Origin: Methylacidiphilales bacterium
GTDB lineage: Bacteria > Verrucomicrobiota > Verrucomicrobiia > Methylacidiphilales > UBA1321
NCBI GenBank assembly: GCA_026225555.1
Contig: JAMFSY010000151.1
Location: forward strand, 62,001 to 126,000
Direction: 5' to 3'
Length of the DNA stretch: 64,000 nt
Position numbers and translations under genes: made by a program. Below the pieces are notes generated by a model that made no database searches, was not told the DNA's origin, and saw only the letters and a program-made list of their open reading frames with translations. Shown here in pieces: positions 54,950-63,577 of this stretch. Within the stretch, counting starts at the first letter, position 1. Each line of letters starts with the position of its first letter.

Positions 54950-55456
54950 ATGAGAAGGTATTTTCCACCGCTCGCCCTTCTCGCCATTAGTTACGTCCTC
55001 TTTTTCGCTTACGTTTATTCCTCGTATGACAGCCTGCCATCCAAAGTGGTGAGTCACTTCGACATACTGGGCCGTCCCAACGGTTGGATGAGCCGTTCCC
55101 AAGTCATCACATTCACCTTGGGATTGGGAATCTTCCTCCCCGCAATTATCGTAGGGACGATGGCGGGCGCAGGCTCTATCCCAGTCAGTTTTGTGAATCT
55201 TCCCCATCGCGAATACTGGCTCGCACCCGAGCGACGCCTAGCCACAACGGCGGTGATGCTAAAATTTGGACTTTGGTATGCCATTCTGAACGTGCTTTTT
55301 GTCACAGGCCTGCATGCCCTGATCGTGCAGGCGAATACGCGGCCCGGCGATCCGAGCTTGAATGGAGCTGGAATGATCGTCCTTCTCGGCAGTTTTATTC
55401 TTGGGACAGCCATTTGGGCCATCCTGCTCCGACGGTGCTTTGCGCGGAAATCTTAG
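54950..55456 (+). CDS. DUF1648-type membrane protein
   Basis: The 168-residue protein has four transmembrane helices and the DUF1648 signature LPSKVVSHFDILGRPNGWMSR near the N-terminus. The family includes SdpI-like immunity/signalling proteins, but members of this short form have no known function. It follows nadB closely and may be cotranscribed. The TAG stop coincides with the first three bases of repeat copy 4. Confidence 0.8.
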   Translation: MRRYFPPLALLAISYVLFFAYVYSSYDSLPSKVVSHFDILGRPNGWMSRSQVITFTLGLGIFLPAIIVGTMAGAGSIPVSFVNLPHREYWLAPERRLATTAVMLKFGLWYAILNVLFVTGLHALIVQANTRPGDPSLNGAGMIVLLGSFILGTAIWAILLRRCFARKS

Positions 55457-55543
55457 ACCATTTCCCAATCTAAACGGCCGCGTCAAAATTGCCGTCAGGA
55501 TGACCGAAGTTTTTGAAAGTGAGCCTTTTTAGCAATCTCCTGG
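55454..55543. repeat. Palindromic repeat copy 4, deletion derivative joining A and B arms
   Basis: The left arm TAGACCATTTCCCAATCTAA is of type A; the right arm (AGTGAGCCTTTTTAGCAATCTCCTGG) is type B inverted. The central core is deleted, leaving GTCAGGATGAC. It shows that A and B arms belong to one element family. Confidence 0.75.
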
Positions 55544-55552
55544 ACGAAAAAC

Positions 55553-55590
55553 AAAAAACCCCGGACGAGAAAATCTCGACCGGGGTTTTT
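55553..55590. terminator. Strong intrinsic terminator, usable in both directions
   Basis: AAAAACCCCGG and its inverse CCGGGGTTTTT form the stem, extended by ACGAG/TCTCG around an AAAA loop, with T-runs on both strands. It lies 15 bp after the stop of the outer-membrane protein gene (minus strand). Confidence 0.9.
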
Positions 55591-55605
55591 GGATCGAGCC
55601 TTCGC

Positions 55606-56454
55606 TTAGAAGTTGTACTTCACACCCGCCGTGATCAGGTGCTGGCCGATGTAGCTCGGGTTGATCTTGCCCGTGATGTTGGCGCCGCCGAACGTGCCGA
55701 CCGTGCCGAGATTGAACGAGGGATCGATGCCCGCCACGAATTTATATTCCGTGAAGATATCCCAGTGCTTGGCCACTTCGATGTCGAAGCCCGCCAGCCC
55801 CTGCGTGGCGAAAACCACATCGTCGTCGCCACCGACCGTACCATTGCCATGGGCAACGGTGCTGCCGCGGATGGTGGTCACGGTCGCGACATCGGTGCCG
55901 TTGCCGCTCGAGAGACTCATATACTCCGCGCCCACGCCGATACCGAGGTAAGGCGTAAAGATCGTGCCCGTCTTGAGCCTCAGGATGCCGTTGACGAAAA
56001 AGGCGGCGGAATCCAGGTTGTCCTTCACCGTACCATCGGTCGTCAGGGTCGCTGCGCCCACGGCGGTCGAGCCGTGGTAGTTGAAGTGAGGCGTCGTGCC
56101 GAGATAAAAGGCTTCCGCCTCAATCGCCGGCTGGAGGCGGAAATCGCCGTCCACGGCAAAGGAGTTGAAATTGTAACCGAACTTCAGGCCGCCGACCCCG
56201 CCGACGTTGCTCCCCGAGCCGACCTTGATATCAGTCGTGGAAAAAATCGGGGGCGCGCTGGCCGTACCGTGACGATCGCCATAATCCTGCGCGACATTGG
56301 CGCCGCCAAAAACGGCGACGTAGAAGCCCGCATCGGAAGGGGATTCCGCCGCGACCTGTTTCGTATCCTTGGTATCCTTGACATCCGTTCCGGCATAAGC
56401 CGAAAGGGAGACAGCCGACAAAAGCACGACTCCAGCAAAGTTCTTGAATTTCAT
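55606..56454 (-). CDS. Outer-membrane beta-barrel protein
   Basis: The 282-residue protein has a signal peptide (MKFKNFAGVVLLSAVSLSAYA, cleavage at AYA-GT) and a short linker with the repeated TDVKDTKDTK. A beta-barrel of about eight strands follows (GFYVAVFGGANVAQDY; VGGLKFGYNFNSFAVDGDFR; YLGIGVGAEYMSL) and ends with the C-terminal Phe of outer-membrane proteins (HLITAGVKYNF). It is OmpA/OmpW-like in size. The start at 56454 has a Shine-Dalgarno site (GGAG) 6-7 nt upstream. A promoter TTGTCA-18-TAGGAT lies further upstream. Confidence 0.85.
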   Translation of the reverse strand: MKFKNFAGVVLLSAVSLSAYAGTDVKDTKDTKQVAAESPSDAGFYVAVFGGANVAQDYGDRHGTASAPPIFSTTDIKVGSGSNVGGVGGLKFGYNFNSFAVDGDFRLQPAIEAEAFYLGTTPHFNYHGSTAVGAATLTTDGTVKDNLDSAAFFVNGILRLKTGTIFTPYLGIGVGAEYMSLSSGNGTDVATVTTIRGSTVAHGNGTVGGDDDVVFATQGLAGFDIEVAKHWDIFTEYKFVAGIDPSFNLGTVGTFGGANITGKINPSYIGQHLITAGVKYNF

Positions 56455-56564
56455 TTTTTCTCCGTAAGGGGTTTTCCTCGGCGAGATCCTAGCGTAACGG
56501 GATGGTTTATGACAACCGTTTTTTAATGTATGACAACAATACGCTTGGATTATCAAGATTGGCG

Positions 56565-57419
56565 CTAGATGAGGCCTTCGATCTTCAAACAGGCCACTTC
56601 CACGGCTAAATGGGGCTCGATATTTTGCGCCAGCGACGCTTGGAGGTCTTCCAAGGCTTTCACAGCGCGAATGCGTTCCAATTCCGAGGTTCCGGCCGCC
56701 TTTTCGGATTGCCGCCAGTACCAGCGCTGAAGCTGCGCGACCGATTCCTGACGTCCCAATTGAAACTCGGCCTCAAGCAGCGCCGTGGCGGCTTCGTCCT
56801 CCATTTCCGAGGTGTCGCGCAGGTGGGTCTCCGCCAGCTCGCGAATTTCCGCCCAATGCTCATGCAGGACCTGGGCCCGGGCGTAGGCGCGCAGGGCCGG
56901 GTTGGGTTGCCGGGCGTACCAGCGGGCAATCCAGGCAGGTTCGTGGGCAGGCGCGGGATCGATATCCTCAAAGCCGAGATCCAGTCGCAGGCAGCGGGAG
57001 ATGATCGTCGGCAGCAGCATCGCCGGACGGCCCGAAGTCAGCAGAATAAGCGTGTGGGCGGGCGGTTCCTCCAGCGTCTTGAGGAAGGCATTGGCCGCGC
57101 TCGCGCCGCCGAGGCACATGCGCTCGGCATCAAAGATGACGGCGACCTTGAGCGGCGCGGTGAAGGGGCGAAGATAAAGCTCCCGCTCCAGGTCGCGGAT
57201 TTGCTCGACCGTGATATGCCTCGACTTCGATTCGGGCCGGACGGAATGGAAATCGGGATGCTCCTGCGGCGCGGCGCCGAGGACCTGCCCGGCCAGGCCG
57301 AGGGCCAGATTTTCCAGCGATTCCGAGCGATCGCCGGTGAGCAGGTAGGAGTGGCCCATCCGGCCCTGCTCAATGCTGGCGGCAAACCGTTGGCGGAGTT
57401 CTTCGGAACGAAAAGGCAC
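56565..57419 (-). CDS. holB: DNA polymerase III delta-prime-like subunit
   Basis: The delta-prime subunit is part of the clamp loader. The 284-residue protein has the AAA+ layout but a degenerate P-loop (SYLLTGDRSESLENLALGLA), typical of delta-prime subunits that do not bind ATP. It continues with ITVEQIRDLERELYLRPF, VAVIFDAERMCLGGASAANAFLKTLEEPP and the SRC motif region TIISRCLRLDL. The zinc-finger Cys found in many family members are absent. It lies downstream of tmk, the usual gene order. Confidence 0.88.
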   Translation of the reverse strand: MPFRSEELRQRFAASIEQGRMGHSYLLTGDRSESLENLALGLAGQVLGAAPQEHPDFHSVRPESKSRHITVEQIRDLERELYLRPFTAPLKVAVIFDAERMCLGGASAANAFLKTLEEPPAHTLILLTSGRPAMLLPTIISRCLRLDLGFEDIDPAPAHEPAWIARWYARQPNPALRAYARAQVLHEHWAEIRELAETHLRDTSEMEDEAATALLEAEFQLGRQESVAQLQRWYWRQSEKAAGTSELERIRAVKALEDLQASLAQNIEPHLAVEVACLKIEGLI

Positions 57420-57482
57420 ACGACTATGAAAGCCGTCCGCATCGGCGTTGTCGAAGTTGAAATCAGTGCAGTGAATTCAAAT

Positions 57483-58127
57483 CTACAACTCAAAAACCTT
57501 CGCCACCTGCTGCCAGATCAAGTCCGCCGTTTCCTCCACTGATCCGGCGCCGGAAAGAATCTTCACCCGCAAGGGGTGGGCTTTCGCGACGGCATAATAA
57601 CCTTCACGGACTCGCGCATAAAACTCCGTCGGCTCGGCCTCCATGCGATCGAAATCTCCGGTGGGCTTGGGCCGTTCCTGCAGACGTTGACGCGCGATCT
57701 CTGGCTCGAGATCAAGCACGAGCGTAAGGCCCGGCAAGTGAGGACCGACGGAGAAGGCGTTGATCCGTTCCACGATTTCCACTGGCAGACGACGGCCCGC
57801 GCCCTGATAAACGGTGGTGGAATCGAGAAAGCGGTCGGAAAGCACCCACGCGCCCTCGTCGAGCGCGGGGATAATGACCTTGCGCACGAGTTCGGCCCGG
57901 CTGGCGAGGAAGAGGAGCAGTTCCGCCTCCGACGTCATGCCGCGTCCTTCTGGCGCGTGCTTGAGGAGATGGCGAATCGATTCGCCGAGGGGCGTGCCGC
58001 CCGGTTCGCGGGTGACGAGAACATGATGCCCCAGGTGAGTCAGCCGATGCGCGAGCCGCGCGATCTGCGTCGACTTGCCCACCGCCTCGCCGCCTTCGAA
58101 GGAAATGAAGCGGGAAGGAATGGACAT
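57483..58127 (-). CDS. tmk: Thymidylate kinase
   Basis: Tmk phosphorylates dTMP to dTDP. The 214-residue protein has the P-loop SFEGGEAVGKSTQIARLA, the DRX motif in VLVTREPGGTPLGE, and the dTMP-binding segment WVLSDRFLDSTTVYQGAGR. The lid region ERPKPTGDFDRMEAEPTEF is also present. The length is typical. It forms an operon with holB, separated by 63 bp. Confidence 0.97.
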   Translation of the reverse strand: MSIPSRFISFEGGEAVGKSTQIARLAHRLTHLGHHVLVTREPGGTPLGESIRHLLKHAPEGRGMTSEAELLLFLASRAELVRKVIIPALDEGAWVLSDRFLDSTTVYQGAGRRLPVEIVERINAFSVGPHLPGLTLVLDLEPEIARQRLQERPKPTGDFDRMEAEPTEFYARVREGYYAVAKAHPLRVKILSGAGSVEETADLIWQQVAKVFEL

Positions 58128-58249
58128 GAAGTGATCGGTTTTAATTCGCCATCCGGCGATGCGACGGCAGCCAAACGGAGGCTTTATCAGCCCGGCATGA
58201 CGGAAGTTAGCATACTAAACCGCCTCGAAAATGATATGAGTAAAATGCG

Positions 58250-59014
58250 ATGCCAGAAGATCCGGTCATTCTCGAAACCCATCCCGACTTTCTCGTCGTG
58301 GCGAAACCAGCGCATCTGCTCTCGCATCCCACGCGGCCCGATGGCAAGCCGACGCTGCTCGGTTGGCTGCAGGCGCAATTCCCCGGCGAGTTCGTCGCCT
58401 TGGTGAACCGGCTCGATCGCGAGACGAGCGGAACGATCCTCGTTGCGCGGTCGCCCGAGGCCGCCTCCCGACTCGGCACGTTGACGATGCAACGGCAGAT
58501 TCACAAATACTACCTCGCGCTCGTCTCCGGGCGGGTGGCCGAGGAGCACGGCATCATCGATGCGCCGCTGGGCCGTCTCGGCATCTCGCCGGAAAATCCG
58601 ATCTGGCTGCGACGGGGCGTCATCGCGCCGGACGATCCCGAGGGTCGAAAGTCCGCCGCAGCGCAATCGGAATATTGGCGCGTGGCGGCCGGTGAAACAA
58701 TGTCGCTCCTACGCCTCCAGGCGCACACCGGACGACTGCACCAGTTGCGCGTGCATCTCGCGCATATCGGCCATCCGGTCATCGGCGATAAAATCTACGG
58801 CCCCGATCCGAATCTCTACCTGAAGTTCATCGCCGAAAGCTGGACGGAAGAACATGCCCGCGTCCTCGGCCTTCCCCGCCACGCCCTGCACGCCCACGAA
58901 ATGCGCTTCACCTGGAACGGCGAGGAGCGGACTTTCACGGCGCCGCTCCCCGAGGACATGACGAACTGGGCGGAGAAATCAGGCCTGAAAATGCCCCGAA
59001 TTGAACGGAGGTAG
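58250..59014 (+). CDS. RluA-family pseudouridine synthase
   Basis: The 254-residue protein isomerises uridine in rRNA or tRNA. It shows FLVVAKPAHLLSHPT, the catalytic Asp motif VNRLDRETSGTILVA, KYYLALVSGRV and LQAHTGRLHQLRVHLAHIGHPVIGDKIYG. It lacks an S4 domain, so it resembles the short RluA/TruC/YlyB forms; the target site cannot be assigned. It diverges from tmk. Confidence 0.92.
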   Translation: MPEDPVILETHPDFLVVAKPAHLLSHPTRPDGKPTLLGWLQAQFPGEFVALVNRLDRETSGTILVARSPEAASRLGTLTMQRQIHKYYLALVSGRVAEEHGIIDAPLGRLGISPENPIWLRRGVIAPDDPEGRKSAAAQSEYWRVAAGETMSLLRLQAHTGRLHQLRVHLAHIGHPVIGDKIYGPDPNLYLKFIAESWTEEHARVLGLPRHALHAHEMRFTWNGEERTFTAPLPEDMTNWAEKSGLKMPRIERR

Positions 59015-59034
59015 CCGTCGTTCCTAGGGGCCAC

Positions 59035-59610
59035 CTAACTGTTTTTGCTGGCACTTTTGCTGACAGCCCCAGAAGACGCTTCCTTTATGGCGAACAGTTC
59101 CCGTAAAAAACTGGCCATTTTAATCTCCTCAGATCTTCCGAGCCATTTGCCAAATTTTACTATGGCGATTCCCATCACCAACATAAAAACGGGCAGGAAA
59201 ATTCCTAAAAGAGGATTGCCGTTCTTACCGTGATCGTTGTGTCCCGTGATAAGCTGGTTCAAACCGGTTAAGATTGAAACCCCAACCCCGAGGAGCACTC
59301 CTCCAAACCAAACACCCATAAAAGCAAAGACAATAGGGTGCATTCGGAATTCACCATCAATTTCAGTGCCATTATCCATCTGCCGCAACTTACCGTAAAG
59401 AAGGGGACCGAAGGCATTTCCATAGAATCTCTTTTGCCGAAGCGTAAATTTGTCTTTGTTCAATTTGCAAATAATTGTGCCAGAAGCACTGAACATGGTT
59501 CCGAAAAGAGTGTCCTCGATTGTCGCACTTTTTAGGGCACTAACGCATTCTTCCACACCAAGGGGACTTTGAATTTTGATGACCGCAGATTTTTTGAATA
59601 TTGGTATCAC
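59035..59610 (-). CDS. AT-rich two-helix membrane protein of unknown function
   Basis: A 191-residue protein with an N-terminal soluble region (QSPLGVEECVSALKSATIEDTLFGTMF) and two transmembrane helices (VFAFMGVWFGGVLLGVGVSIL; GIFLPVFMLVMGIAIVKFGKWL). It ends in a Ser/Ala/Lys-rich tail. Its base composition is clearly AT-richer than its neighbours, with many AAA, ATT and TTT codons, suggesting recent acquisition. No family was recognised. It converges with the RluA-type gene. Confidence 0.65.
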   Translation of the reverse strand: MIPIFKKSAVIKIQSPLGVEECVSALKSATIEDTLFGTMFSASGTIICKLNKDKFTLRQKRFYGNAFGPLLYGKLRQMDNGTEIDGEFRMHPIVFAFMGVWFGGVLLGVGVSILTGLNQLITGHNDHGKNGNPLLGIFLPVFMLVMGIAIVKFGKWLGRSEEIKMASFLRELFAIKEASSGAVSKSASKNS

Positions 59611-59937
59611 GAAAAGATGCTATTGGGGGATGGGCACCAAATTGCCGGAGCGTGAGGGCGGAACCCTCCTAGATGTGAAGCTCAGAGCCACTTCTATCGC
59701 CTAAAATTGCTGGAGTCACAAGAAGACTTATGGCAAGCGGTCAACGTCCGACACTCTAAAAGCAATCTTTTGGATTTTATCTCGAAGCCTCTGAATTGAG
59801 GGTGTCCGAGATAACCAAAACGGAGGAGAGAAGAAGAGCTCTCACAACTCCGTTCTTCGGTCGAAAGGCACCACCGCGCGGCGCGCGGCGGCTACCGACT
59901 GCACGCACCAGCGTGCGGCAGATGATCCAACCCGCCG
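59611..59937. other. Intergenic region after purF
   Basis: This 327-bp region has no convincing gene; the 152-residue track ORF (59777-60235) is mostly antisense frame within purF. It holds the purF terminator and two GC-rich palindromes close to the purF stop (CCGCGCGGCGCGCGG and GCACGCACCAGCGTGC). Confidence 0.6.
59815..59853 (-). terminator. Intrinsic terminator of purF
   Basis: On the minus strand ACGGAG-TTGT-GAGAG-CTCTTCTT-CTCTC-CTCCGTTTTGG forms a two-part stem followed by a short T-run, about 85 bp after the purF stop. Confidence 0.7.
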
Positions 59938-61440
59938 TTAAATCTTGCCGTTGAACAACCGTGGCGAGGCTTCCTCCGCGAAGACGAGCGAATCGGCGCG
60001 GTCGCGACGGCGTTCGAAGACGAGCTTGTCGAGTTCCGGATTCACGGCCACCGGATATTTCTCGTTGAAGCAGGCCATGCAGAAGCTGTTCTCCGGTTTC
60101 TTCGTCGCCCGCACCATGCCGGCTTCGTCGAGATAGCCGAGGGAATCGGCCTGGAGATATTTCGTGATTTCCTCGTGGGAATAAAGGTTGGCGATCAAGT
60201 CCTTGGGATCGGGAAAATCGATGCCGTAATGACACGGGTGCTTATGCGGAGGACAGCTGATGCGGATATGCACTTCCTTCGCGCCCGCGTTGCGCAGATT
60301 CATGACGCGCGCACGCGCCGTGGTGCCGCGCACGATGGAGTCATCGACCACGACCACGCGCTTGCCCGCGACCCGTTCCTTGATGATGTTCAGCTTCACC
60401 TTCACGCCAAATTCGCGCGCGAGTTGCGAGGGATTCAGAAAGGTGCGCCCCACATAGTGATTGCGCACAAAGGCGTGGTCGTAGGGAATGCCCGATTCCT
60501 CGCTATACCCGAGCGCGGCGTAGTTGCCGGAGTCGGGCACGGGAATGACCAGATCGGCCTCCACGGGATGAAGCCGTGCCAGTTCGCGGCCCATGTTGGT
60601 GCGCACGGCGCTGACGTTCATGCCCTCGAGCGTGCTGTCGGGCCGCGCGAAATAGACGTACTCGAAAATACAGAAGCCGAGCTTTTCCTTCGAGACGAAC
60701 GGCTTGATGGAACGCAGCCCCTTGTCGTCGATGACCACGATCTCACCCGGTTCCACATCGCGGACGAACCTGGCCCCCGGAATGATATCGAAGGCGCAGC
60801 TTTCGCTGGAAAGCAGCCACGCGTCGCCGACCTTGCCGATACAGAGCGGACGAAAGCCGAGCGAGTCGCGCACGCCGATGACCTCGCGCTCACTCAGGAG
60901 GACGAGGGAGAACGCGCCCTTCACCTTGCACAGCGCCTGCACGAGGCTGCTGTCGCCAAGGCTGTTCGAGGGCTTGGCCATGAGATGGAGAATGACCTCG
61001 CTATCGACCGTGGTCTTGAAGATGGAACCCTGCTCCTCCAATTCGGCCCGGAGGACATGGGCGTTGACCAGGTTGCCGTTATGGCCGACCGCGATCTGGC
61101 CGCGCGAACAATCAGCGACGATCGGCTGCGCGTTTTCAAGCGTGCTGGAGCCCGTGGTCGAATAGCGGACGTGGCCGATGGCCCTCGTGCCGGGCAGCTT
61201 GGCCAGTTGATGCTCGTTGAAAATCTGCGAGACCAGGCCCATGCCATGGTGGCTTTTGAAGTTACGCTCGTGGTCGTTGGCGACGACGATGCCGGCGCTC
61301 TCCTGCCCGCGGTGTTGCAGCGCGTAGAGTCCAAAAAACGTTATCTCGGCTGCGTTCGGGTGTCCAAAGACGGCAAAAACGCCACATTCGTCCTTGGGCC
61401 GATGTTGAAGAACGGCGTCTGCCGCAAATGAATGATTCAT
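59938..61440 (-). CDS. purF: Amidophosphoribosyltransferase
   Basis: PurF makes phosphoribosylamine from PRPP and glutamine, the first step of purine synthesis. The 500-residue protein has a short propeptide (to KDE) before the catalytic Cys in CGVFAVFGHPNAAEI and the glutaminase motif ALQHRGQESAGIV. The PRPP loop is VVVVDDSIVRGTT. Cys at positions of the 4Fe-4S type enzymes (FCIFEYVYF; SCPPHKHPCHYG; SFCMACFNEKYP) suggest the Bacillus-like, iron-sulfur form. It diverges from aroE over 241 bp. Confidence 0.97.
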   Translation of the reverse strand: MNHSFAADAVLQHRPKDECGVFAVFGHPNAAEITFFGLYALQHRGQESAGIVVANDHERNFKSHHGMGLVSQIFNEHQLAKLPGTRAIGHVRYSTTGSSTLENAQPIVADCSRGQIAVGHNGNLVNAHVLRAELEEQGSIFKTTVDSEVILHLMAKPSNSLGDSSLVQALCKVKGAFSLVLLSEREVIGVRDSLGFRPLCIGKVGDAWLLSSESCAFDIIPGARFVRDVEPGEIVVIDDKGLRSIKPFVSKEKLGFCIFEYVYFARPDSTLEGMNVSAVRTNMGRELARLHPVEADLVIPVPDSGNYAALGYSEESGIPYDHAFVRNHYVGRTFLNPSQLAREFGVKVKLNIIKERVAGKRVVVVDDSIVRGTTARARVMNLRNAGAKEVHIRISCPPHKHPCHYGIDFPDPKDLIANLYSHEEITKYLQADSLGYLDEAGMVRATKKPENSFCMACFNEKYPVAVNPELDKLVFERRRDRADSLVFAEEASPRLFNGKI

Positions 61441-61681
61441 GCCCTACGTAACTTATACATCATCCCGCCCGAAGGGAAAAGAGATTCGCCCCATTTCAAC
61501 GTTTTTGTAAAAATCAGATGACGATTCTGTTTTCGTAAGGAAGGTGCGGACAACTTGTTGGCGGTTACGCGCCCGCCACAAAGAAACGCCTTAAAGTTTC
61601 CCTCTTCCCTTAACCAATAAAAATTCCTTCCCCATTCTGGAGCTCGACAAGCTTGCCTTCCCTGCTTTAAGAGACCATCGA

Positions 61682-62590
61682 GTGAAACCCGAGCTCATCC
61701 TTTCCCTGCCCGCCCGTCCGGTGCCCTATGCCGTGCTGGGCAAGCCGGTCGGCCATTCGCTTTCCCCCGCAATGCAGCAGTCCGCCTTCGATGCCTGCGG
61801 GCTGGAGGCCCGTTATTTCCGCGTGGAAGTGGACGAGGCGGGGCTCGAGCGCGCCGTGCAGCATCTCCGTGATGTGCCCTTCGGCGGCTGGAACTGCACC
61901 GTGCCGAACAAAGTCCGCATGATGGAACTTTGCGACCAACTCGGCGAATCGGCCCGGCAACTGCATGCGGTCAACACCGTGGTCAACGAAAACGGCGTGC
62001 TAATCGGCCACAATACCGATGGCATCGGCTGGATGCGCGCCCTCCGCGAGGCCTTTGACCAGGGACCGGAGAATCTCCGCATCCTCCTGCTCGGCGCGGG
62101 TGGCGCGGGCCGGGGCATTGCCACACAGGCTCTGCTTGAGAAATGCCCGGAGCTGGTCATCGCGAATCGCAACATCGTACGCGCGGAGGAACTCCGCGGA
62201 CAATTGCAGTCGCAATTCTCCGACGGCCCCCTGGCCCGCACTCTGAAGAATCTCCGCGTGATTCCCTGGACCGAGGCGGAACTCGAGGCCGCGCTGCGGG
62301 AATGCGATCTGGTCATCAACGCCACGGCGGCCGGACTCGATCCCAGCGTGCCAGCAATTTTGCCCGCCCGGATGATCCCGCCCAGCGTGATGGTTTTCGA
62401 CACCGTCTACGGAGCGGGCTGCGCCAAACTCCGCCAGGAAGTCGAAGCGACGGGAGCGCGTTGGACCGACGGGCTCGGCATGCTTTTGCATCAGGGCGCG
62501 GCCGCTTTTTCGCTTTGGACCCAGCGCGAGGCACCCCTGGAAATCATGCGCCGGGCGCTGGCCAGCGCATTTTCCGCTTCGCGTGCATGA
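61682..62590 (+). CDS. aroE: Shikimate dehydrogenase
   Basis: AroE reduces 3-dehydroshikimate with NADPH in aromatic amino acid synthesis. The 302-residue protein has the substrate motif YAVLGKPVGHSLSPAMQQSAF, the catalytic Lys in WNCTVPNKVRMM, Asp in GHNTDGIGWMRAL, and the NADP motif LLLGAGGAGRGIA. DLVINATAAGLDPS and the C-terminal DGLGMLLHQGAAAFSLW follow. The start is GTG. The gene ends 28 bp before pilD, probably an operon. Confidence 0.97.
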   Translation: MKPELILSLPARPVPYAVLGKPVGHSLSPAMQQSAFDACGLEARYFRVEVDEAGLERAVQHLRDVPFGGWNCTVPNKVRMMELCDQLGESARQLHAVNTVVNENGVLIGHNTDGIGWMRALREAFDQGPENLRILLLGAGGAGRGIATQALLEKCPELVIANRNIVRAEELRGQLQSQFSDGPLARTLKNLRVIPWTEAELEAALRECDLVINATAAGLDPSVPAILPARMIPPSVMVFDTVYGAGCAKLRQEVEATGARWTDGLGMLLHQGAAAFSLWTQREAPLEIMRRALASAFSASRA

Positions 62591-62618
62591 AAGTTTAGGC
62601 ATCTTCAAGTCTCTACCC

Positions 62619-63488
62619 ATGGATCCCCTCGCATTGCATCGTCTCGTTGAAGCCATTGGCGCCTTCGTCGTGGGAGCCTGTATCGGCTCCTTTCTCAATG
62701 TCTGCGTTTATCGCATTCCGCTGAACCGCTCCGTCGTCTCACCCGGATCGCACTGCGCCGCGTGCGGTGCGCCCATCCCCTGGTACAACAATCTTCCCAT
62801 CATCAGCTGGCTCGTGCTGCGCGGTCGCGCCGCCTGCTGCGGCACGCGGATCGATGCCCGCTACTGTCTGGTGGAACTCGGCGTGGCGTTGCTTTTCCTC
62901 GCGATCTGGCTGCATTACCCGCCACTCGAGGCCGTGATCTACTCCATCATGGTCAGCGGCCTGACCGCTGCGTGTCTGATCGATCTGGATCACTTCATCA
63001 TCCCCGACCGTTTCACCCTTGGCGGTTGCGTGGCGGGCATCATCGCCTGCACCATCGATCCCCATTTGATGGGCCAGGACACGGCGTTGCACGGCTTTTC
63101 CTGGAGCCTCGCCAGCGCGGTCATTGGCGCGCTTACCCTGCTCGCGGTCGCGTGGCTCGGCACGATCCTCTTCAAGAAGGAGGCGATGGGCATGGGCGAC
63201 GTGAAGTTTCTCGCCGCGATCTGCTCCTTCTTTGGCGCATCGTCCATCGCGTGGATTCTTCCCCTTTCCTCTCTCATCGGATCGATCCTGGGCCTGATCC
63301 TCATTTTCTGGCAGCGCGGCGCCTGGGGCACGCGGATTCCCTACGGCCCCTTTCTCGGGTTGGCCGCCGTCCTGTGGCTCTTTGGCGGCGCGGAATTCAT
63401 GAGTGCCTACTGGCAGCATGTCGGACATTTGTGGAACCTGTCCAACTCCCCGATGATCGACCAGCGGATGATCGTGCCGGGGCATTGA
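62619..63488 (+). CDS. pilD: Prepilin peptidase
   Basis: PilD/GspO cleaves and N-methylates type IV prepilins in the inner membrane. The 289-residue protein has the N-terminal GSFLNVCVYRIPLNRSVVSPGS and the zinc-type Cys pairs CAACGAPIPWYNNLP and CCGTRI. The two catalytic Asp lie in ACLIDLDHFIIPDRFTL and MGMGDVKFLAAI. About eight helices are seen. The ATG at 62619 is preferred over the GTG at 62583, which would overlap aroE. It complements the PilT genes at 27161-29311. Confidence 0.93.
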   Translation: MDPLALHRLVEAIGAFVVGACIGSFLNVCVYRIPLNRSVVSPGSHCAACGAPIPWYNNLPIISWLVLRGRAACCGTRIDARYCLVELGVALLFLAIWLHYPPLEAVIYSIMVSGLTAACLIDLDHFIIPDRFTLGGCVAGIIACTIDPHLMGQDTALHGFSWSLASAVIGALTLLAVAWLGTILFKKEAMGMGDVKFLAAICSFFGASSIAWILPLSSLIGSILGLILIFWQRGAWGTRIPYGPFLGLAAVLWLFGGAEFMSAYWQHVGHLWNLSNSPMIDQRMIVPGH

Positions 63489-63577
63489 TCTCTTCCACGG
63501 AATGCGAAGGATTCGCGTTCCCATCTTTTCAGTCCAAAAACCCTTGCGCTTTCCGTCCGCAGGTTAGAACGTAAGAC

